Origin: Vibrio fluminensis
GTDB lineage: Bacteria > Pseudomonadota > Gammaproteobacteria > Enterobacterales > Vibrionaceae
NCBI RefSeq assembly: GCF_015278125.1
Contig: NZ_JADILO010000001.1
Coordinates: 539,147-603,146, forward strand
DNA: 64,000 nucleotides
Direction: 5' to 3'
Position numbers and translations under genes: made by a program. Below the pieces are notes generated by a model, which was given only the letters and a program-made list of their open reading frames with translations, ran no database searches and was not told where the DNA came from. Numbering within the stretch: position 1 is the stretch's first letter; the number at the start of each line of letters is the position of its first letter. Below are positions 35,648 to 46,603 of the stretch, in pieces.

Positions 35648-37234
35648 TTACGCGTCAACTTGGCGACTAACTTTGTCTTCTACAGAGTTAGCATCTTGCT
35701 CGAAGTGGTAGCGGCCTGTTTTTAGGCTGCTAGGGCCTTTACGAGCGAATTTCAGCATTAGGTACACTTCTGCTACTAGGAACGCCGTGTACAGCGCAAG
35801 AATAGCGAATAGTGATGTCCAAATTTCAGCTGCTGTTAACGCAGAGGCTGCAACATGTACAGGTAGAATTTCACCTACCGCCCATGGTTGACGACCGTAT
35901 TCAGCCACGAACCAACCGGCTTCGATAGCAATCCATGGTAGTGGAATGCTAAATAGCGCAGCTTTTAGGATCCAAGGTTTCTGTTCAATCTTCTGGCGGC
36001 AAGTTTGTAGGAACGCGGCGCCAAATACGAATAGCATGATGAAACCACACGCTACCATGATACGGAATGACCAGAATAGCGGCCATACTGTTGGAATAGA
36101 GTCATCTGCAGCGGCTTGGATTTGATCTTCAGTCGCGTCAACAACGTTGTCTGTATAGCGTTTCAGAAGTAGACCGTAACCTAGGTCACCTTTCACTTCA
36201 TCAAATGCCGCCATGTTCGCTTCTGACTTATCGCCTGCGCGTAATTTCTCAAGTAGCTCGTATGCGTACATACCCGTGCGGATACGATCAACGTGGTCGT
36301 CACGCAGGTCACGTAGGCCCGTTACTTGCTCGTCTAGAGAACGTGTTGCGATGATACCCATTACGTAAGGGATCTTAAGTGCGAAATCCGTTTCCATCGT
36401 TTCTTGGTTTGGTAGACCAAACACGGTAAACGCAGCTGGCGCTGGTTCAGTGTGCCATTCAGCTTCAACGGCTGCTAGCTTCACTTTTTGCACTTCACCT
36501 AGCTCGTAACCTGATTCATCACCAAGAACGATTGTCGATAGAATTGCAGCCATACCGAATGATGCTGCAATTGCAAATGAACGGCGAGCAAATGCTACGT
36601 CACGGCCTTTTAGTAGGTACCATGAGCTGATGCCTAGAACAAACATAGCGCCACATGTGTAACCAGAAGCAACGGTGTGAACGAATTTAACTTGCGCTAC
36701 AGGGTTTAGTACAACTTCAGCGAAGCTCACCATTTCCATACGCATTGTTTCAAAGTTAAATTCAGCGCCCACTGGGTTTTGCATCCAGCCATTCGCAACC
36801 AAGATCCAAAGTGCCGAGAAGTTAGAACCTAGAGCAACTAACCAAGTTACTGCGAGGTGCTGACGTTTCGACAATCGGTCCCAACCAAAGAAGAATAAGC
36901 CAACGAAAGTGGATTCTAAGAAAAAGGCTACTAGAGCTTCAATGGCAAGAGGTGCACCAAAAATGTCACCTACATAGTGAGAATAGTATGACCAGTTAGT
37001 ACCAAACTGGAACTCCATGGTAAGGCCAGTAGCCACACCTAGAGCGAAGTTAATACCAAACAGCTTACCCCAGAACTTAGTCATGTCCTTGTAAATCTGC
37101 TTGTTGGTCATTACGTACATTGATTCCATGATGGCAAGAAGGAATGCCATACCTAGAGTCAGTGGTACGAATAGAAAGTGATACATCGCTGTTAATGCGA
37201 ATTGCAACCGCGATAGATCAACTATGTCAATCAT
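35648..37234 (-). CDS. cydA: Cytochrome bd ubiquinol oxidase subunit I
   Basis: 528 aa from ATG 37234, which has AGGAG five bases upstream; a longer GTG frame to 37264 is unlikely. Haem ligands are in place: His19 in MYHFLF, and a second His in [11 protein letters not shown] quinol-binding Q loop lies between ([11 protein letters not shown] region). It reduces oxygen to water with high affinity and conserves energy in low oxygen. Two exact FNR boxes about 220 and 270 bp upstream indicate anaerobic/microaerobic control. Confidence 0.97.
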   Translation of the reverse strand: MIDIVDLSRLQFALTAMYHFLFVPLTLGMAFLLAIMESMYVMTNKQIYKDMTKFWGKLFGINFALGVATGLTMEFQFGTNWSYYSHYVGDIFGAPLAIEALVAFFLESTFVGLFFFGWDRLSKRQHLAVTWLVALGSNFSALWILVANGWMQNPVGAEFNFETMRMEMVSFAEVVLNPVAQVKFVHTVASGYTCGAMFVLGISSWYLLKGRDVAFARRSFAIAASFGMAAILSTIVLGDESGYELGEVQKVKLAAVEAEWHTEPAPAAFTVFGLPNQETMETDFALKIPYVMGIIATRSLDEQVTGLRDLRDDHVDRIRTGMYAYELLEKLRAGDKSEANMAAFDEVKGDLGYGLLLKRYTDNVVDATEDQIQAAADDSIPTVWPLFWSFRIMVACGFIMLFVFGAAFLQTCRQKIEQKPWILKAALFSIPLPWIAIEAGWFVAEYGRQPWAVGEILPVHVAASALTAAEIWTSLFAILALYTAFLVAEVYLMLKFARKGPSSLKTGRYHFEQDANSVEDKVSRQVDA

Positions 37235-37449
37235 GAGAACTCCTATGTGTCGGCTGAAAGACACGCTTTACGTTCATTGCTTTAGTATCTCAAGTGTTTT
37301 GCTTCCATGAGAATGTTTCTAAAAACACCATATTGTTATAAATATGTACTGCAATCGTTAGTTAATTGTTAAGCATCAGCTAATATAGCTATCACTAATA
37401 TTACTGCGAAAAGCCGGATGTTTCAAAAGGTTTATAAACGCAAATCGTC

Positions 37450-37463
37450 TTGATCTATATCAA
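37450..37463. promoter_or_regulatory. FNR box 1 upstream of cydA
   Basis: TTGAT-CTAT-ATCAA, an exact match to the FNR consensus TTGAT-N4-ATCAA. It is 216 bp upstream of the cydA start, in the 529-bp non-coding region between cydA and ruvB (37235-37763). Confidence 0.8.
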
Positions 37464-37499
37464 GCAAAAATCGCGAAAAACGAACAAAAATCGCACAGA

Positions 37500-37513
37500 T
37501 TGATCTAAATCAA
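37500..37513. promoter_or_regulatory. FNR box 2 upstream of cydA
   Basis: TTGAT-CTAA-ATCAA, also an exact consensus match, 50 bp (about five helical turns) from box 1, so two dimers would sit on the same DNA face. Confidence 0.8.
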
Positions 37514-37684
37514 TCTAAATTAAAGTTTGATGTTAGAAAAAGATGAAATCTAGATGTAAGAACGGAAGGTTTGATCACAATGTTTTTACATTGCTTATTT
37601 TTTGATTACCTAAAAAGTATTAGGTGGGTTTAGAAAAATGTGAGCTCATCGACATCAAGGTAGTGTCAAGCTCTAATAGTCAAT

Positions 37685-37739
37685 AAAAAAGCCCAAATAT
37701 TCACAATCTATTTTATTTGATTACAAACACTTGAGCTTT
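37685..37739 (-). terminator. Wobble-rich terminator of ruvB
   Basis: A 20-position stem, 37689-37708 with 37720-37739, whose mismatches are mostly G-U pairs in the minus-strand RNA, followed by TTTTTTATTG. Confidence 0.6.
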
Positions 37740-37763
37740 AATTACCGGAAATAAAAACTAAGT

Positions 37764-38768
37764 TTACTTTTCGATGCCGAAGTGCAGATACGCTCTATCG
37801 GTCGCAATACGCCCACGCGGAGTGCGCTGCAAGTAACCTTGCTGAATCAGGTATGGCTCTAATACATCCTCGATGGTGTCTTTCTCTTCACCAATCGCCG
37901 CTGCCATATTGTCTAAACCAACAGGACCACCACCAAACTTCTCCATAATGGCTAAAAGCAGTTTGCGGTCCATGTAGTCGAAACCTTGAACATCAACATC
38001 CAACATATTCAGCGCTTTATCAGCGACGTCAGCACTGATGTGACCATCAGCTTTTACTTCTGCATAGTCACGCACACGGCGCAGCAAACGGTTAGCAATA
38101 CGCGGTGTACCACGAGCACGTCGCGCCACTTCCAGTGCACCTTCTGATTCCATCGAAAGACCTAAACAATCGGCACTGCGCTGAACAATATGTTGCAAGT
38201 CATCTACTTTGTAGTACTCAAGACGCTGGGTAATACCAAAACGGTCACGCAGCGGCGAAGTGAGTGAACCGGCACGTGTGGTTGCACCAATCAAAGTAAA
38301 AGGAGGCAAGTCGATTTTGATTGAGCGTGCCGCAGGGCCTTCGCCAATCATAATGTCGAGTTGGTAATCTTCCATCGCCGGGTAGAGTACTTCTTCCACC
38401 ATTGGGCTAAGACGATGGATCTCGTCAATGAAGAGAACGTCATTTTCTTCAAGGTTGGTCAAAAGAGCCGCCAAGTCCCCTGCCTTTTCTAATACCGGAC
38501 CCGATGTGGTGCGAATGTTCACACCCATTTCATTGGCCACGATATTGGCTAAAGTCGTCTTACCTAAACCCGGAGGACCAAAGATCAACAGGTGATCCAG
38601 CGCTTCACTGCGCAGATTAGCGGCTTTGATGAAGATCTCCATCTGATCACGCACGTGATCTTGACCTTGGTAATCGGCAAGCTTTTTGGGACGAATCGCA
38701 CGGTCAATCACATCTTCATCACGAAAACTGGGATTGTCTGGGGCAATTAGGCGGTCAGCTTCAATCAT
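37764..38768 (-). CDS. ruvB: Holliday junction branch migration helicase RuvB
   Basis: 334 aa AAA+ ATPase: Walker [14 protein letters not shown] near residue 62, Walker B LFIDEIHR, and arginine-finger region GATTRAG. The C-terminal winged helix ends [14 protein letters not shown]. Hexamers pump DNA through RuvA-bound junctions. It is 21 bp after ruvA. Confidence 0.98.
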   Translation of the reverse strand: MIEADRLIAPDNPSFRDEDVIDRAIRPKKLADYQGQDHVRDQMEIFIKAANLRSEALDHLLIFGPPGLGKTTLANIVANEMGVNIRTTSGPVLEKAGDLAALLTNLEENDVLFIDEIHRLSPMVEEVLYPAMEDYQLDIMIGEGPAARSIKIDLPPFTLIGATTRAGSLTSPLRDRFGITQRLEYYKVDDLQHIVQRSADCLGLSMESEGALEVARRARGTPRIANRLLRRVRDYAEVKADGHISADVADKALNMLDVDVQGFDYMDRKLLLAIMEKFGGGPVGLDNMAAAIGEEKDTIEDVLEPYLIQQGYLQRTPRGRIATDRAYLHFGIEK

Positions 38769-38789
38769 TTTGTTCCCTTAAACTCTCGG

Positions 38790-39407
38790 TTACACCATGG
38801 ATTTCAGTGCTTCACGGATCAGCTCTTCACTGCTCATGCCCGGTTTTTGCACTTGAGATACCACTTTAGAAGCTTGGGTTGGTTTGTAGCCTAGCGCAAG
38901 TAGTGCACTCACCGCTTCTTCTTCCGCATTACCTTGTGATGGCGTTAAGCCATTATCCAATGGCGCAGCGTCAGTAAATGGCGTAAATAGATCACCCGCA
39001 CTCCAACCTTTCAGGCGGTCTTTCATCTCTACCACTAAACGCTCAGCGGTCTTTTTACCCACACCCGGTAGCTTAACTAGTGTTGAAATATCTTCACGCT
39101 CTACACAGGCAACAAACTGGGTCGCCGTCATGCCAGAAAGAATACCTAAGCCAAGTTTTGGCCCTACGCCGTTGGCTTTGATAACTTCGCGGAACAAAGC
39201 ACGCTCTTTAACTGTATTGAAGCCATACAGCAGTTGGGCATCTTCACGCACAACAAAATGCGTATAGATAATTGCCTCTTCGCCGACATTTGGCAGTTCA
39301 TAGAAACAACTCATTGGCATTTGCACTTCATAGCCAATGCCATTGACTTCAATCAGGAGTTCAGGAGGTTGCTTTTCTAGCAAGATGCCACGAAGACGTC
39401 CAATCAC
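38790..39407 (-). CDS. ruvA: Holliday junction-binding protein RuvA
   Basis: 205 aa. OB-fold N-terminus, then helix-hairpin-helix motifs ([15 protein letters not shown] and [13 protein letters not shown]), and a C-terminal RuvB-binding domain. The tetramer holds the four-way junction. It lies between ruvC and ruvB. Confidence 0.97.
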   Translation of the reverse strand: MIGRLRGILLEKQPPELLIEVNGIGYEVQMPMSCFYELPNVGEEAIIYTHFVVREDAQLLYGFNTVKERALFREVIKANGVGPKLGLGILSGMTATQFVACVEREDISTLVKLPGVGKKTAERLVVEMKDRLKGWSAGDLFTPFTDAAPLDNGLTPSQGNAEEEAVSALLALGYKPTQASKVVSQVQKPGMSSEELIREALKSMV

Positions 39408-39480
39408 GGTAGGTACCTAGAGTTATAAATAGTTGCAGCGATAATAATAAATAACTGGATGGATAGCCAGTTAAAATCGA

Positions 39481-40002
39481 CTAACGATAGCGTCCACGGC
39501 GCGCGCCTGTGGCTTTGCCTGCTAGTGCAATCAGTGTTTTGTTGGTGTTTGCATGACAAATTGCTACGCCAAGGGCATCGGCAGCATCGGCTTGTGGGCA
39601 TGCTGGCAGTTTTAGCATCTGTTGCACCATATGCTGAACTTGCTGTTTATCTGCGCCACCGGTACCGGTAACGGCTTGTTTAATGAGCCTTGCCGCGTAC
39701 TCATGCACGGGAAGGTCAGCATTCACCGCAGCCACAATGGCGCTACCACGTGCTTGTCCCAGCTTAAGTGCGGAGTCAGCATTGCGCGCCATAAATACTT
39801 GCTCAATGGCAAATACATCCGGTTGAAATTGCGTAATGATTTCAGTCACTCCAGCGTAAATTTGCTTCAAGCGACCTGGTAATTCTTTCTCTGAAGTGCG
39901 GATACAGCCACTGCCCAAATATTGTAGGTGGCGGCCTTGCTGGCGAATAACGCCATAGCCTGTAATGCGAGAGCCTGGGTCTATTCCCAAGATAATGGAC
40001 AT
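39481..40002 (-). CDS. ruvC: Holliday junction resolvase RuvC
   Basis: 173 aa from ATG 40002; the upstream TTG frame is ignored because [17 protein letters not shown] is the normal RuvC start. Asp7 is the first catalytic residue, and later [11 protein letters not shown] and [17 protein letters not shown] supply the other acidic residues. It cuts junctions symmetrically with RuvAB. Confidence 0.97.
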   Translation of the reverse strand: MSIILGIDPGSRITGYGVIRQQGRHLQYLGSGCIRTSEKELPGRLKQIYAGVTEIITQFQPDVFAIEQVFMARNADSALKLGQARGSAIVAAVNADLPVHEYAARLIKQAVTGTGGADKQQVQHMVQQMLKLPACPQADAADALGVAICHANTNKTLIALAGKATGARRGRYR

Positions 40003-40230
40003 AAAAAACCTAACCAATGTCTTTGTTCGGTGCTTAGTGTATAGCAGCGGCCGATGAATGGCGACTAATACCCGCGCCCTTTAAGGGCTCCATAGCATTG
40101 AATGATAGGCAGAATAGAAGCTTCGATTAGCCACTTTGATCAGAAACGTTCCTTAGAAACTGTGCTTAAAAACTTGGCTTAGAAACGACAGTCGCTTGTC
40201 GCTAGGTGGCTCTGTCAGCGAGCTGAATGA

Positions 40231-41970
40231 CTATCCAACACTCACGATGGCTCTTGCCGAAAGTCCAGAATCTAACATCACTTCGAACGCTTGAGTGGGC
40301 ACTTGATTCAGCTTTTCACCACTCCAATAGTCGTACCAATTAACTGGAGTATTGGCGGTCAGCATGACACCACGAATTGGTTGATTGTAGTTAAATAGGC
40401 AATGTAGCTCGTTATGAGGAGTGAGGTTCAGCGATGCATGATGTAACGTCAACGAAGAGAATTGTGCAGGTGAAGCGCTGGTTTTATGTCTCTCGACCAA
40501 TAGTTTGATAGATTCTTTTGCAAATGGGGTAATGTCATCCAGCGGATCACCGGAAAACAATACTCCGCCACTCGCCAGATGCACGGTGCGGTGGAAATCA
40601 TAATAACGACGCTCACACCCCTGATTGGCTAGGGAGGTCAATACCAACCTTTCTGGATCCACTTGCCATAACTTGCCATGTTGCCACCCTCTTAAGAAAG
40701 TAGTGATAGCGTTTTGTTCATATTGGCGTTCATCACGTACGGCACTATCCGTAACTCGCATACCATCGGCTAAGCCAAGGGAGGCCCATAATGGCGCTCT
40801 ATTCAGCAACACGTATGCCTCTCCCACCGCATCGTTAATTGCTTGTAGCCCCATCCGATAGGCTTCAATGCTAGTAATCCCTCTGGCATCGCGATGACCT
40901 TGAACTGTGCCCCAATATAATCCGTCCAGTTTAAACAGCTCGACACCTAACTCTTGAGAAAGCATCTCAAACAGTAACGATAGGTGCTCTTGCACTTCAT
41001 GATTTGTGGTATCAAGTACATAGCAGGCTTTACCGTCTATCCCAGCGGCGGTCACTTCGTCTGCACGCATAGGTGAACCCGCGCCATTACTGACAAACCA
41101 TTCTGGATGCTGACTAAATAATGCGGAGTTAGGCGCAACAAGGAAAGGGGCAAGCCATAAACCAGGGCGTTTGCCGTGCAATCTAATCTGTTCGACCATC
41201 GGTAACAGCTTGGCTTTAAATTCTTCTATTCCGTCAGACCAATCACCAACTAGGTGTTGATAACCTCGATCGATCAACACATATTCCAAACTTGAATATT
41301 GGGACTGTTGGATATTTAAACTCCCCAGCAGAGCGTCCATTTCTAACAACTCGCCTGACGAATGTTGCGTACTCCAACCAACAGGCGGAACATCAAGTCG
41401 ACTGATTTTAGGTTGATGATGCTGACAAAGATAGTCGCTGTACTCATCATACAGTTGATTTAAATCCGTCGATTTAAGTACCACTACCGATTCTAACTCG
41501 TAAGTAGACCACTCTCTGGGTGAACTGTTTTCACCATCAATATACGCGACAATTTGATGGCGTCCCTCGCTCTCGACTATCTCAAAAAATCCAGCAAACC
41601 GATGGCAGGAGGTAAAACCGAACAGCGTATAACCAAGCGAATCACCAATCACCAAATAGTTGTAGAAACGGTGAAGATGACCACTTGGGTAGACTCGCAT
41701 CGAGGTGCCACTATCCGCAGAATCACCGAGTATACGAAGGTTATCGAATGTGCCGAAGCTCTGACAACTCATCTGAAAACCATCGCCGTAGATTTGCGCA
41801 TCGTGTTCAAGGTAGAAACCAAGACTGAATAATGGGTAGCGCTTGTTAATAGGATCGTTAGAAAGACCACCAAAAGAAAAGCTCAATTCATTACCTTGCT
41901 GCACAGCTAATAGCTGATTGCTGGCAACGGTAATTTCGACTTGGCATGGCAAGGTAATTCGGTGAAACAT
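40231..41970 (-). CDS. GH36 family alpha-galactosidase (melibiase)
   Basis: 579 aa, no signal peptide, so cytoplasmic. An N-terminal beta-rich domain is followed by a TIM barrel with VGWSTQHSSGE, RPGLWLAPFL, then the nucleophile region LFKLDGLYWG and DGMRVTDSAVRD containing the acid/base Asp, as in clan GH-D. It would hydrolyse terminal alpha-galactosides. It stands alone between ruvC and torA, without a sugar transporter or regulator, which is unusual for such an enzyme. A relaxed GH36 substrate other than melibiose is possible. Confidence 0.8.
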   Translation of the reverse strand: MFHRITLPCQVEITVASNQLLAVQQGNELSFSFGGLSNDPINKRYPLFSLGFYLEHDAQIYGDGFQMSCQSFGTFDNLRILGDSADSGTSMRVYPSGHLHRFYNYLVIGDSLGYTLFGFTSCHRFAGFFEIVESEGRHQIVAYIDGENSSPREWSTYELESVVVLKSTDLNQLYDEYSDYLCQHHQPKISRLDVPPVGWSTQHSSGELLEMDALLGSLNIQQSQYSSLEYVLIDRGYQHLVGDWSDGIEEFKAKLLPMVEQIRLHGKRPGLWLAPFLVAPNSALFSQHPEWFVSNGAGSPMRADEVTAAGIDGKACYVLDTTNHEVQEHLSLLFEMLSQELGVELFKLDGLYWGTVQGHRDARGITSIEAYRMGLQAINDAVGEAYVLLNRAPLWASLGLADGMRVTDSAVRDERQYEQNAITTFLRGWQHGKLWQVDPERLVLTSLANQGCERRYYDFHRTVHLASGGVLFSGDPLDDITPFAKESIKLLVERHKTSASPAQFSSLTLHHASLNLTPHNELHCLFNYNQPIRGVMLTANTPVNWYDYWSGEKLNQVPTQAFEVMLDSGLSARAIVSVG

Positions 41971-42211
41971 CGATTCTCTCTACGGGGATATTTTGACCAA
42001 ATTACAACATTAGCACTGAGTTAAATCTATGAAATCAAATAAAATTAACATTATGTAACTCACGTTTTCATAGGATTGGTTACTTAGTGCTAGAAGCTCA
42101 AGAGTCGGTTTCATTCCTTGGTATTCTATATTCTGTGACTTCAAGCTACGGGATTCCGAGCACTGTCACTGATTCGAGTGCAAGGAAAACTGCGGAGGAG
42201 ATTAGTGATAC

Positions 42212-42240
42212 AAAAAAACCAGCCCGGAGGCTGGTTTTTA
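42212..42240 (-). terminator. Rho-independent terminator of torECA
   Basis: ACCAGCC-CGGA-GGCTGGT (42218-42224 with 42229-42235) with A7 and T5 flanks, 23 bases past the torA stop. The rest of 41971-42211 shows no gene; it should contain the promoter of the alpha-galactosidase gene. Confidence 0.85.
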
Positions 42241-42262
42241 TCACGCTGAATCAAATTTGCGA

Positions 42263-44725
42263 TTAAGCAACTTCGATTGGACCACCGAATGAAGTTACTG
42301 GTGGTACTTTGCCTTTGAACTTCTCAAAGTCAACGATACAAGTGTTTGCAGACGTTGCTTGAGCTAGCTCAGAAGAGCCGATATCTAGCGTTAGTGTGTT
42401 TGGATCGCCGTAAGTACAGATTGCGCCCTCTTTCTCATTAAGAGGACCGTACCATGCACCTTCTTCGATACGGATAACACCACGTGGGTAGCTGTCAGTT
42501 AGCACAGCACCAGCCATTAGCTGACCACGGTCGTTAAACACGCGTACTAGATCACCATCTTTGATGCCTTTTTCTTTTGCATCAAGAGGGTTGATGTATA
42601 CAGGCTCGCGACCTTGAACAGCGTAAGTTGCACGGAACTCTTCTGACTCACACATTTGTGAGTGCAGACGCTTGTCTGGGTGGCAAGATTGTAGCCAGAA
42701 CGGGTGTTTCTTAGAACCTGGACCACCGTGTGAACGTTCTGTCTTTTCGAACCACATTGGGTGCTCTTGACAGTGTTCGTAACCGTAACGGCCGATCTTA
42801 CGAGAAGTGATCTCAATAAAGCCAGACGGAGTACCTAGTGGGTTGATCTCAGGGTCTTGACGGAAGTCCGCGTGACGAACCCAAGGTTTACCTTCACCGA
42901 AGTCTAGTACGCTCTCTTTCCAGAACTCTGCGAATTCTGGCATTTCGAACTTACCTTTGTTCGCATCTTTACAATCGTTGTATAGGCTCTCGATCCATTC
43001 CATTTCGCTCATGCCACGAGTGTACTCGTCGCGACGACCAAAGCGTTGAGTTAGTTCACTCATGATTTGGAAGTCTGGCTTAGATTGGAACAGTGGGTCT
43101 ACTAGACGGTGCATCGCCACTAGACCTTTGTTCGAGTATGAACCGTATACGTCGATGTCGTTACGTTCCCACTGTGTACATGCAGGAAGTACGATATCAG
43201 AGAAACGACATGTTGCAGTCCAAGCGAACTCGATAGTTACCACAGTCTGAAGCTTCTTAAATGCTTTCTTCATGCGGTTACGATCTTGGTGGTGGTGCCA
43301 TGGGTTGTTACCCGAGATCACCATCATCTTGAAGTCTGGCAGGATTACTTTACCGCCGTTGTAACGGATCTCTTTACCTGGTTCTAGTAGACAGTCGATC
43401 CAACGCGCAACAGGGATTGTGCGGCTGTAACCGTTAAAGTCGTTGTTGTCCCATTTTGGTTTCATACCCGTATCTAGGTTACGAGGGAAACCACCAGGGC
43501 CAGCAAAACCAGTTGAAGGTACACCGATACTTGAGTAGTGGTGACCGTAAGAGATACCACCGCCAGGTAGACCGATTTGACCAACCATTGCTGCAACTAC
43601 TGCTGCTGCCCAGTATGGCTGCTCACCGTGCTCTTGACGCTGGATACACCAACCCATAAGGATCTGTGTACGACCGTTTACTAGCATGCGTGCGAATTCG
43701 CGGATCTTGTCAGCTTTAACGCCACAGATCTCTTCCGCCCACTCAGGAGTCTTAACGACTTTATCTTTAGTTTCGCCTTGAACGTAACCGATAAAGTCTT
43801 CGAAACCTAGACAGTAAGTTTCAATGAACTTCTTGTCGTATAGGTTTTCGTTGTAAAGCGTGTGAGCTACAGCCAGCATGAACGCTACGTCTGTCATCGG
43901 GTTGATGTACAGGTGATCGTTCTCTAGGTAACGTTGGGTCTTGTTCTTAACTGGGTCTACAGAAAGAACATTGATTTCGCCCTTCGCTACTTTTTCTTTT
44001 AGCTGTGCTAGGTACTTGAACGACTCGTGAGTTTCACAGTTCCAACCTACTTGTAGGTTTTTCACTGGGTCGTTTGCCCAAAGGATGATGTTGTCTGAGT
44101 TCTCTAGGATCTCTGACCAAGATGTACCTTGAGCGTAAACTTCAGTTGAACCTAGTACGTAAGGCATGATGGTTTGGCCTGCACCAGTAGAGTAGTCACC
44201 TACTTTAGTGATGAAGTTACCATGCATACCTACTGCACGTTGCATGTGCGCAGTACAGTTGTTGAATGCACCTGTTTGGTTCCAACCCGTTTGACCTGCG
44301 TGTAGAGCCCATGGACCGTAGTCTTTTTGTACGCGCTCTAGTTCACGGTAGAACAAGTCTAGTGCTTCATCCCAAGTTACACGGATGAAACGGTTGTTAC
44401 CGCGAGTATCTGCGCTGTACTTGTGTTTTTTCAGCCAGTCTAGACGTACCATTGGGTAACGTACACGTGATGGGCTGTAGATAATACCTTTGATACCGTT
44501 AAGCATCTCAGTTGGGTTCTTATCCAGTTCTAGCGGTTTGATCTCTTGAACTTTACCCGCGTAGATGTGGGCGCGGAACGCGCCCCAGTGAGAACCGGTT
44601 ACTTTCCAAGTACCCGTAGTCTCAGCTGCACTAGCCGAAGCAGACGCTAATAAGCTAGGACCAATTACAGTCGCTGCACTTGTCGTTGCTACGCCTTTAA
44701 GAAAACTTCTTCGTGTAATAGCCAT
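42263..44725 (-). CDS. torA: Trimethylamine-N-oxide reductase TorA
   Basis: 820 aa, a periplasmic molybdopterin enzyme. The N-terminus has a Tat signal (TRRSFLKG, then a hydrophobic stretch ending ASASA). The DMSO-reductase fold follows, with GDYSTGAGQ supplying the Ser ligand to molybdenum and no N-terminal Fe-S cysteines, as in TorA. It reduces TMAO, abundant in marine animals, as a terminal electron acceptor, with electrons from TorC. It is the last gene of torE-torC-torA; torD is not in the window. Confidence 0.96.
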   Translation of the reverse strand: MAITRRSFLKGVATTSAATVIGPSLLASASASAAETTGTWKVTGSHWGAFRAHIYAGKVQEIKPLELDKNPTEMLNGIKGIIYSPSRVRYPMVRLDWLKKHKYSADTRGNNRFIRVTWDEALDLFYRELERVQKDYGPWALHAGQTGWNQTGAFNNCTAHMQRAVGMHGNFITKVGDYSTGAGQTIMPYVLGSTEVYAQGTSWSEILENSDNIILWANDPVKNLQVGWNCETHESFKYLAQLKEKVAKGEINVLSVDPVKNKTQRYLENDHLYINPMTDVAFMLAVAHTLYNENLYDKKFIETYCLGFEDFIGYVQGETKDKVVKTPEWAEEICGVKADKIREFARMLVNGRTQILMGWCIQRQEHGEQPYWAAAVVAAMVGQIGLPGGGISYGHHYSSIGVPSTGFAGPGGFPRNLDTGMKPKWDNNDFNGYSRTIPVARWIDCLLEPGKEIRYNGGKVILPDFKMMVISGNNPWHHHQDRNRMKKAFKKLQTVVTIEFAWTATCRFSDIVLPACTQWERNDIDVYGSYSNKGLVAMHRLVDPLFQSKPDFQIMSELTQRFGRRDEYTRGMSEMEWIESLYNDCKDANKGKFEMPEFAEFWKESVLDFGEGKPWVRHADFRQDPEINPLGTPSGFIEITSRKIGRYGYEHCQEHPMWFEKTERSHGGPGSKKHPFWLQSCHPDKRLHSQMCESEEFRATYAVQGREPVYINPLDAKEKGIKDGDLVRVFNDRGQLMAGAVLTDSYPRGVIRIEEGAWYGPLNEKEGAICTYGDPNTLTLDIGSSELAQATSANTCIVDFEKFKGKVPPVTSFGGPIEVA

Positions 44726-44750
44726 TAAAAATTACTCCATCCGACGCTTA

Positions 44751-45935
44751 TTAGTGGTGACCTTCAGCGAAATCTGAAGAGTGCATTTGTAGATACTTCA
44801 GAATCAATGCTTCGCTGTCTGTGTCTAGGTTAACGAATGCAAGCATACCGTCAAACATACCTGGCCAAGTGTTCGCATCGAAGTGCGCTTCAGCAGGTTG
44901 AGTGTGACATACTGAACAGTTAGTTTTGTATGCTTCAGCTGATTTTTCCCAAACTGGCGTGATGTCGTTTAGCATAGACTCTTTCTTGATCCATACTTTC
45001 GCTGCCACTTTCTCCCAAGGAAGACCAGTTAGTTCGTCAACTTTCTTCTCACCAGTAGTCACGACATTGCTGTCTGTTGATGCTTCTTTAAGAAGAGATG
45101 CCACTGCGATGTTTTTACCGAAGTCAGCTTGGATTACGCGACCAAAGCCTTTCGCTTTACGCCAGCCGTCAATTTCAACTTCAGCGTAATCGCCTTTGTC
45201 AGCAATTACTTTTACTTCTGACGCTGGGTTTAGAAGACCTGCTTCTTTCTCGCCTTTGTCATCGAAGTAGATTGGTAGGTGACGAACACTCACTAGAGTT
45301 TGACCAACATCGTAGTTAGTGTTTGAAGCAAGTGCTTCTAGGTCGCCTACGATACCGCCAATGCTATCCATACCTGCTGGAAGTTTGTGCGCGATACCTT
45401 TGTGACAGTCTACACAGCTCTGATCTTTCTCAGCAGCTTGTTTCATCTGGATACGAGCTGTTGGAGACATTTGCTCGAAGTCCATTGAGTTGTAGTTGTG
45501 ACAGTTTTTACACTCTAGAGATTTGTTTGCAGAGAAACGATCCCATTCGTGTTTAGCAAGTTCGATACGGCGCTCTTCGAAAACACCTGGTTCGTCGTAG
45601 TTGCCAAACACTTGTGCAAATACTTCTTTAGAAGCCTGCATCTTACGTGCAATTTTGTCAGTCCAGTTGTGAGGAACGTGACAGTCTGGACAAGTCGCGC
45701 GAACACCAGAGTGGTTTTTCCAGTGAACGGTTTCTTGCAGCTCTACGTATACGTTGTCACGCATAGTGTGACAGCTGATACAGAATTTCTCTGTGTTCGT
45801 TACTTCAAGTGCAGTGTTAAAACCACCCCAGAAGATAACACCAGCGATAAAACCACCCATGGTAAGAACACCAAGGCTGATATGAACCGCTGGACGCGTC
45901 ATAGTGCGCCACAGTTTAATGATTAATGATTTCAT
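44751..45935 (-). CDS. torC: Pentahaem c-type cytochrome TorC
   Basis: 394 aa. One N-terminal membrane helix (about 17-37) is followed by a NapC/NirT-like domain with four CxxCH sites (CISCH, CPDCH, CKNCH, CVDCH), then a TorC-specific C-terminal domain with a fifth site, CSVCH. It passes electrons from menaquinol to TorA. Confidence 0.96.
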   Translation of the reverse strand: MKSLIIKLWRTMTRPAVHISLGVLTMGGFIAGVIFWGGFNTALEVTNTEKFCISCHTMRDNVYVELQETVHWKNHSGVRATCPDCHVPHNWTDKIARKMQASKEVFAQVFGNYDEPGVFEERRIELAKHEWDRFSANKSLECKNCHNYNSMDFEQMSPTARIQMKQAAEKDQSCVDCHKGIAHKLPAGMDSIGGIVGDLEALASNTNYDVGQTLVSVRHLPIYFDDKGEKEAGLLNPASEVKVIADKGDYAEVEIDGWRKAKGFGRVIQADFGKNIAVASLLKEASTDSNVVTTGEKKVDELTGLPWEKVAAKVWIKKESMLNDITPVWEKSAEAYKTNCSVCHTQPAEAHFDANTWPGMFDGMLAFVNLDTDSEALILKYLQMHSSDFAEGHH

Positions 45936-45985
45936 TGCTTGCTCTCTTAAAATCTTTTCAAAAGTGTGTAAATGAGCTCAACGGC

Positions 45986-46165
45986 TTACATGCCGTGTGC
46001 GCCAGGAGGACCAAAGAAGAACACTTGTAGTGCCCAAACAATAAATCCGTAGCCGCCTACGAACGCCACACTTAGGATCGGGAAGAGAACAACTGCAATG
46101 AAGAGGAAAGACTTCCACTCCAGTGAGCGTTTTTCACCACTCTCAATTTTGTTAACATCACTCAT
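45986..46165 (-). CDS. torE: TorE, small membrane protein of the TMAO reductase operon
   Basis: 59 aa from ATG 46165, with AGGC upstream. A longer in-frame ATG at 46276 has no supporting similarity and would add 37 residues. One membrane helix (SFLFIAVVLFPILSVAFVGG) and the tail FFFGPPGAHGM are typical of the TorE/NapE family. It heads torE-torC-torA in Vibrio and Shewanella. Its role is not settled. Confidence 0.9.
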   Translation of the reverse strand: MSDVNKIESGEKRSLEWKSFLFIAVVLFPILSVAFVGGYGFIVWALQVFFFGPPGAHGM

Positions 46166-46414
46166 ACATTTGCCTATCGTGTACTTAGTGTTATTTATCA
46201 ACTCCGCAATTAGAGCTGACTGTTCGACTGTTTCTGATAAAAATTTTAGACCATACTCTTTATAGGGTTCAATCAATTACTCCTCTCCAAGCTCTTTTAA
46301 TCACTACTTTTTTGAGTTGATACAGAGATGTGTTCGAATAAAGATTCATATGTAAAAATATCTTTTTTTATTAAGAAATATTAACAGCATTTCCATTTTG
46401 AACTGGCCATTAAA

Positions 46415-46430
46415 TGTGATCTGTATCACA
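46415..46430. promoter_or_regulatory. Perfect CRP site between torE and fetB-like gene
   Basis: TGTGATCTGTATCACA is an exact palindromic match to TGTGA-N6-TCACA. It is 250 bp upstream of torE and 174 bp upstream of the divergent permease gene. The intergenic region 46166-46603 holds no other gene. Confidence 0.75.
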
Positions 46431-46603
46431 TGAAAACCTGTCGAATTTTACAGCTTCTTTAAGCAAGAACTCACGCACAAGTTGCCCACTTGTTAATAAT
46501 AGGTAACATTTTAACTCTTGCCGAGAAACTGATGTAAACAAAAAACACTGCCAGAAAATGGCCATTTCTAAGGTACAATTAGGCCAATTCAGGGAGAGGT
46601 TTT

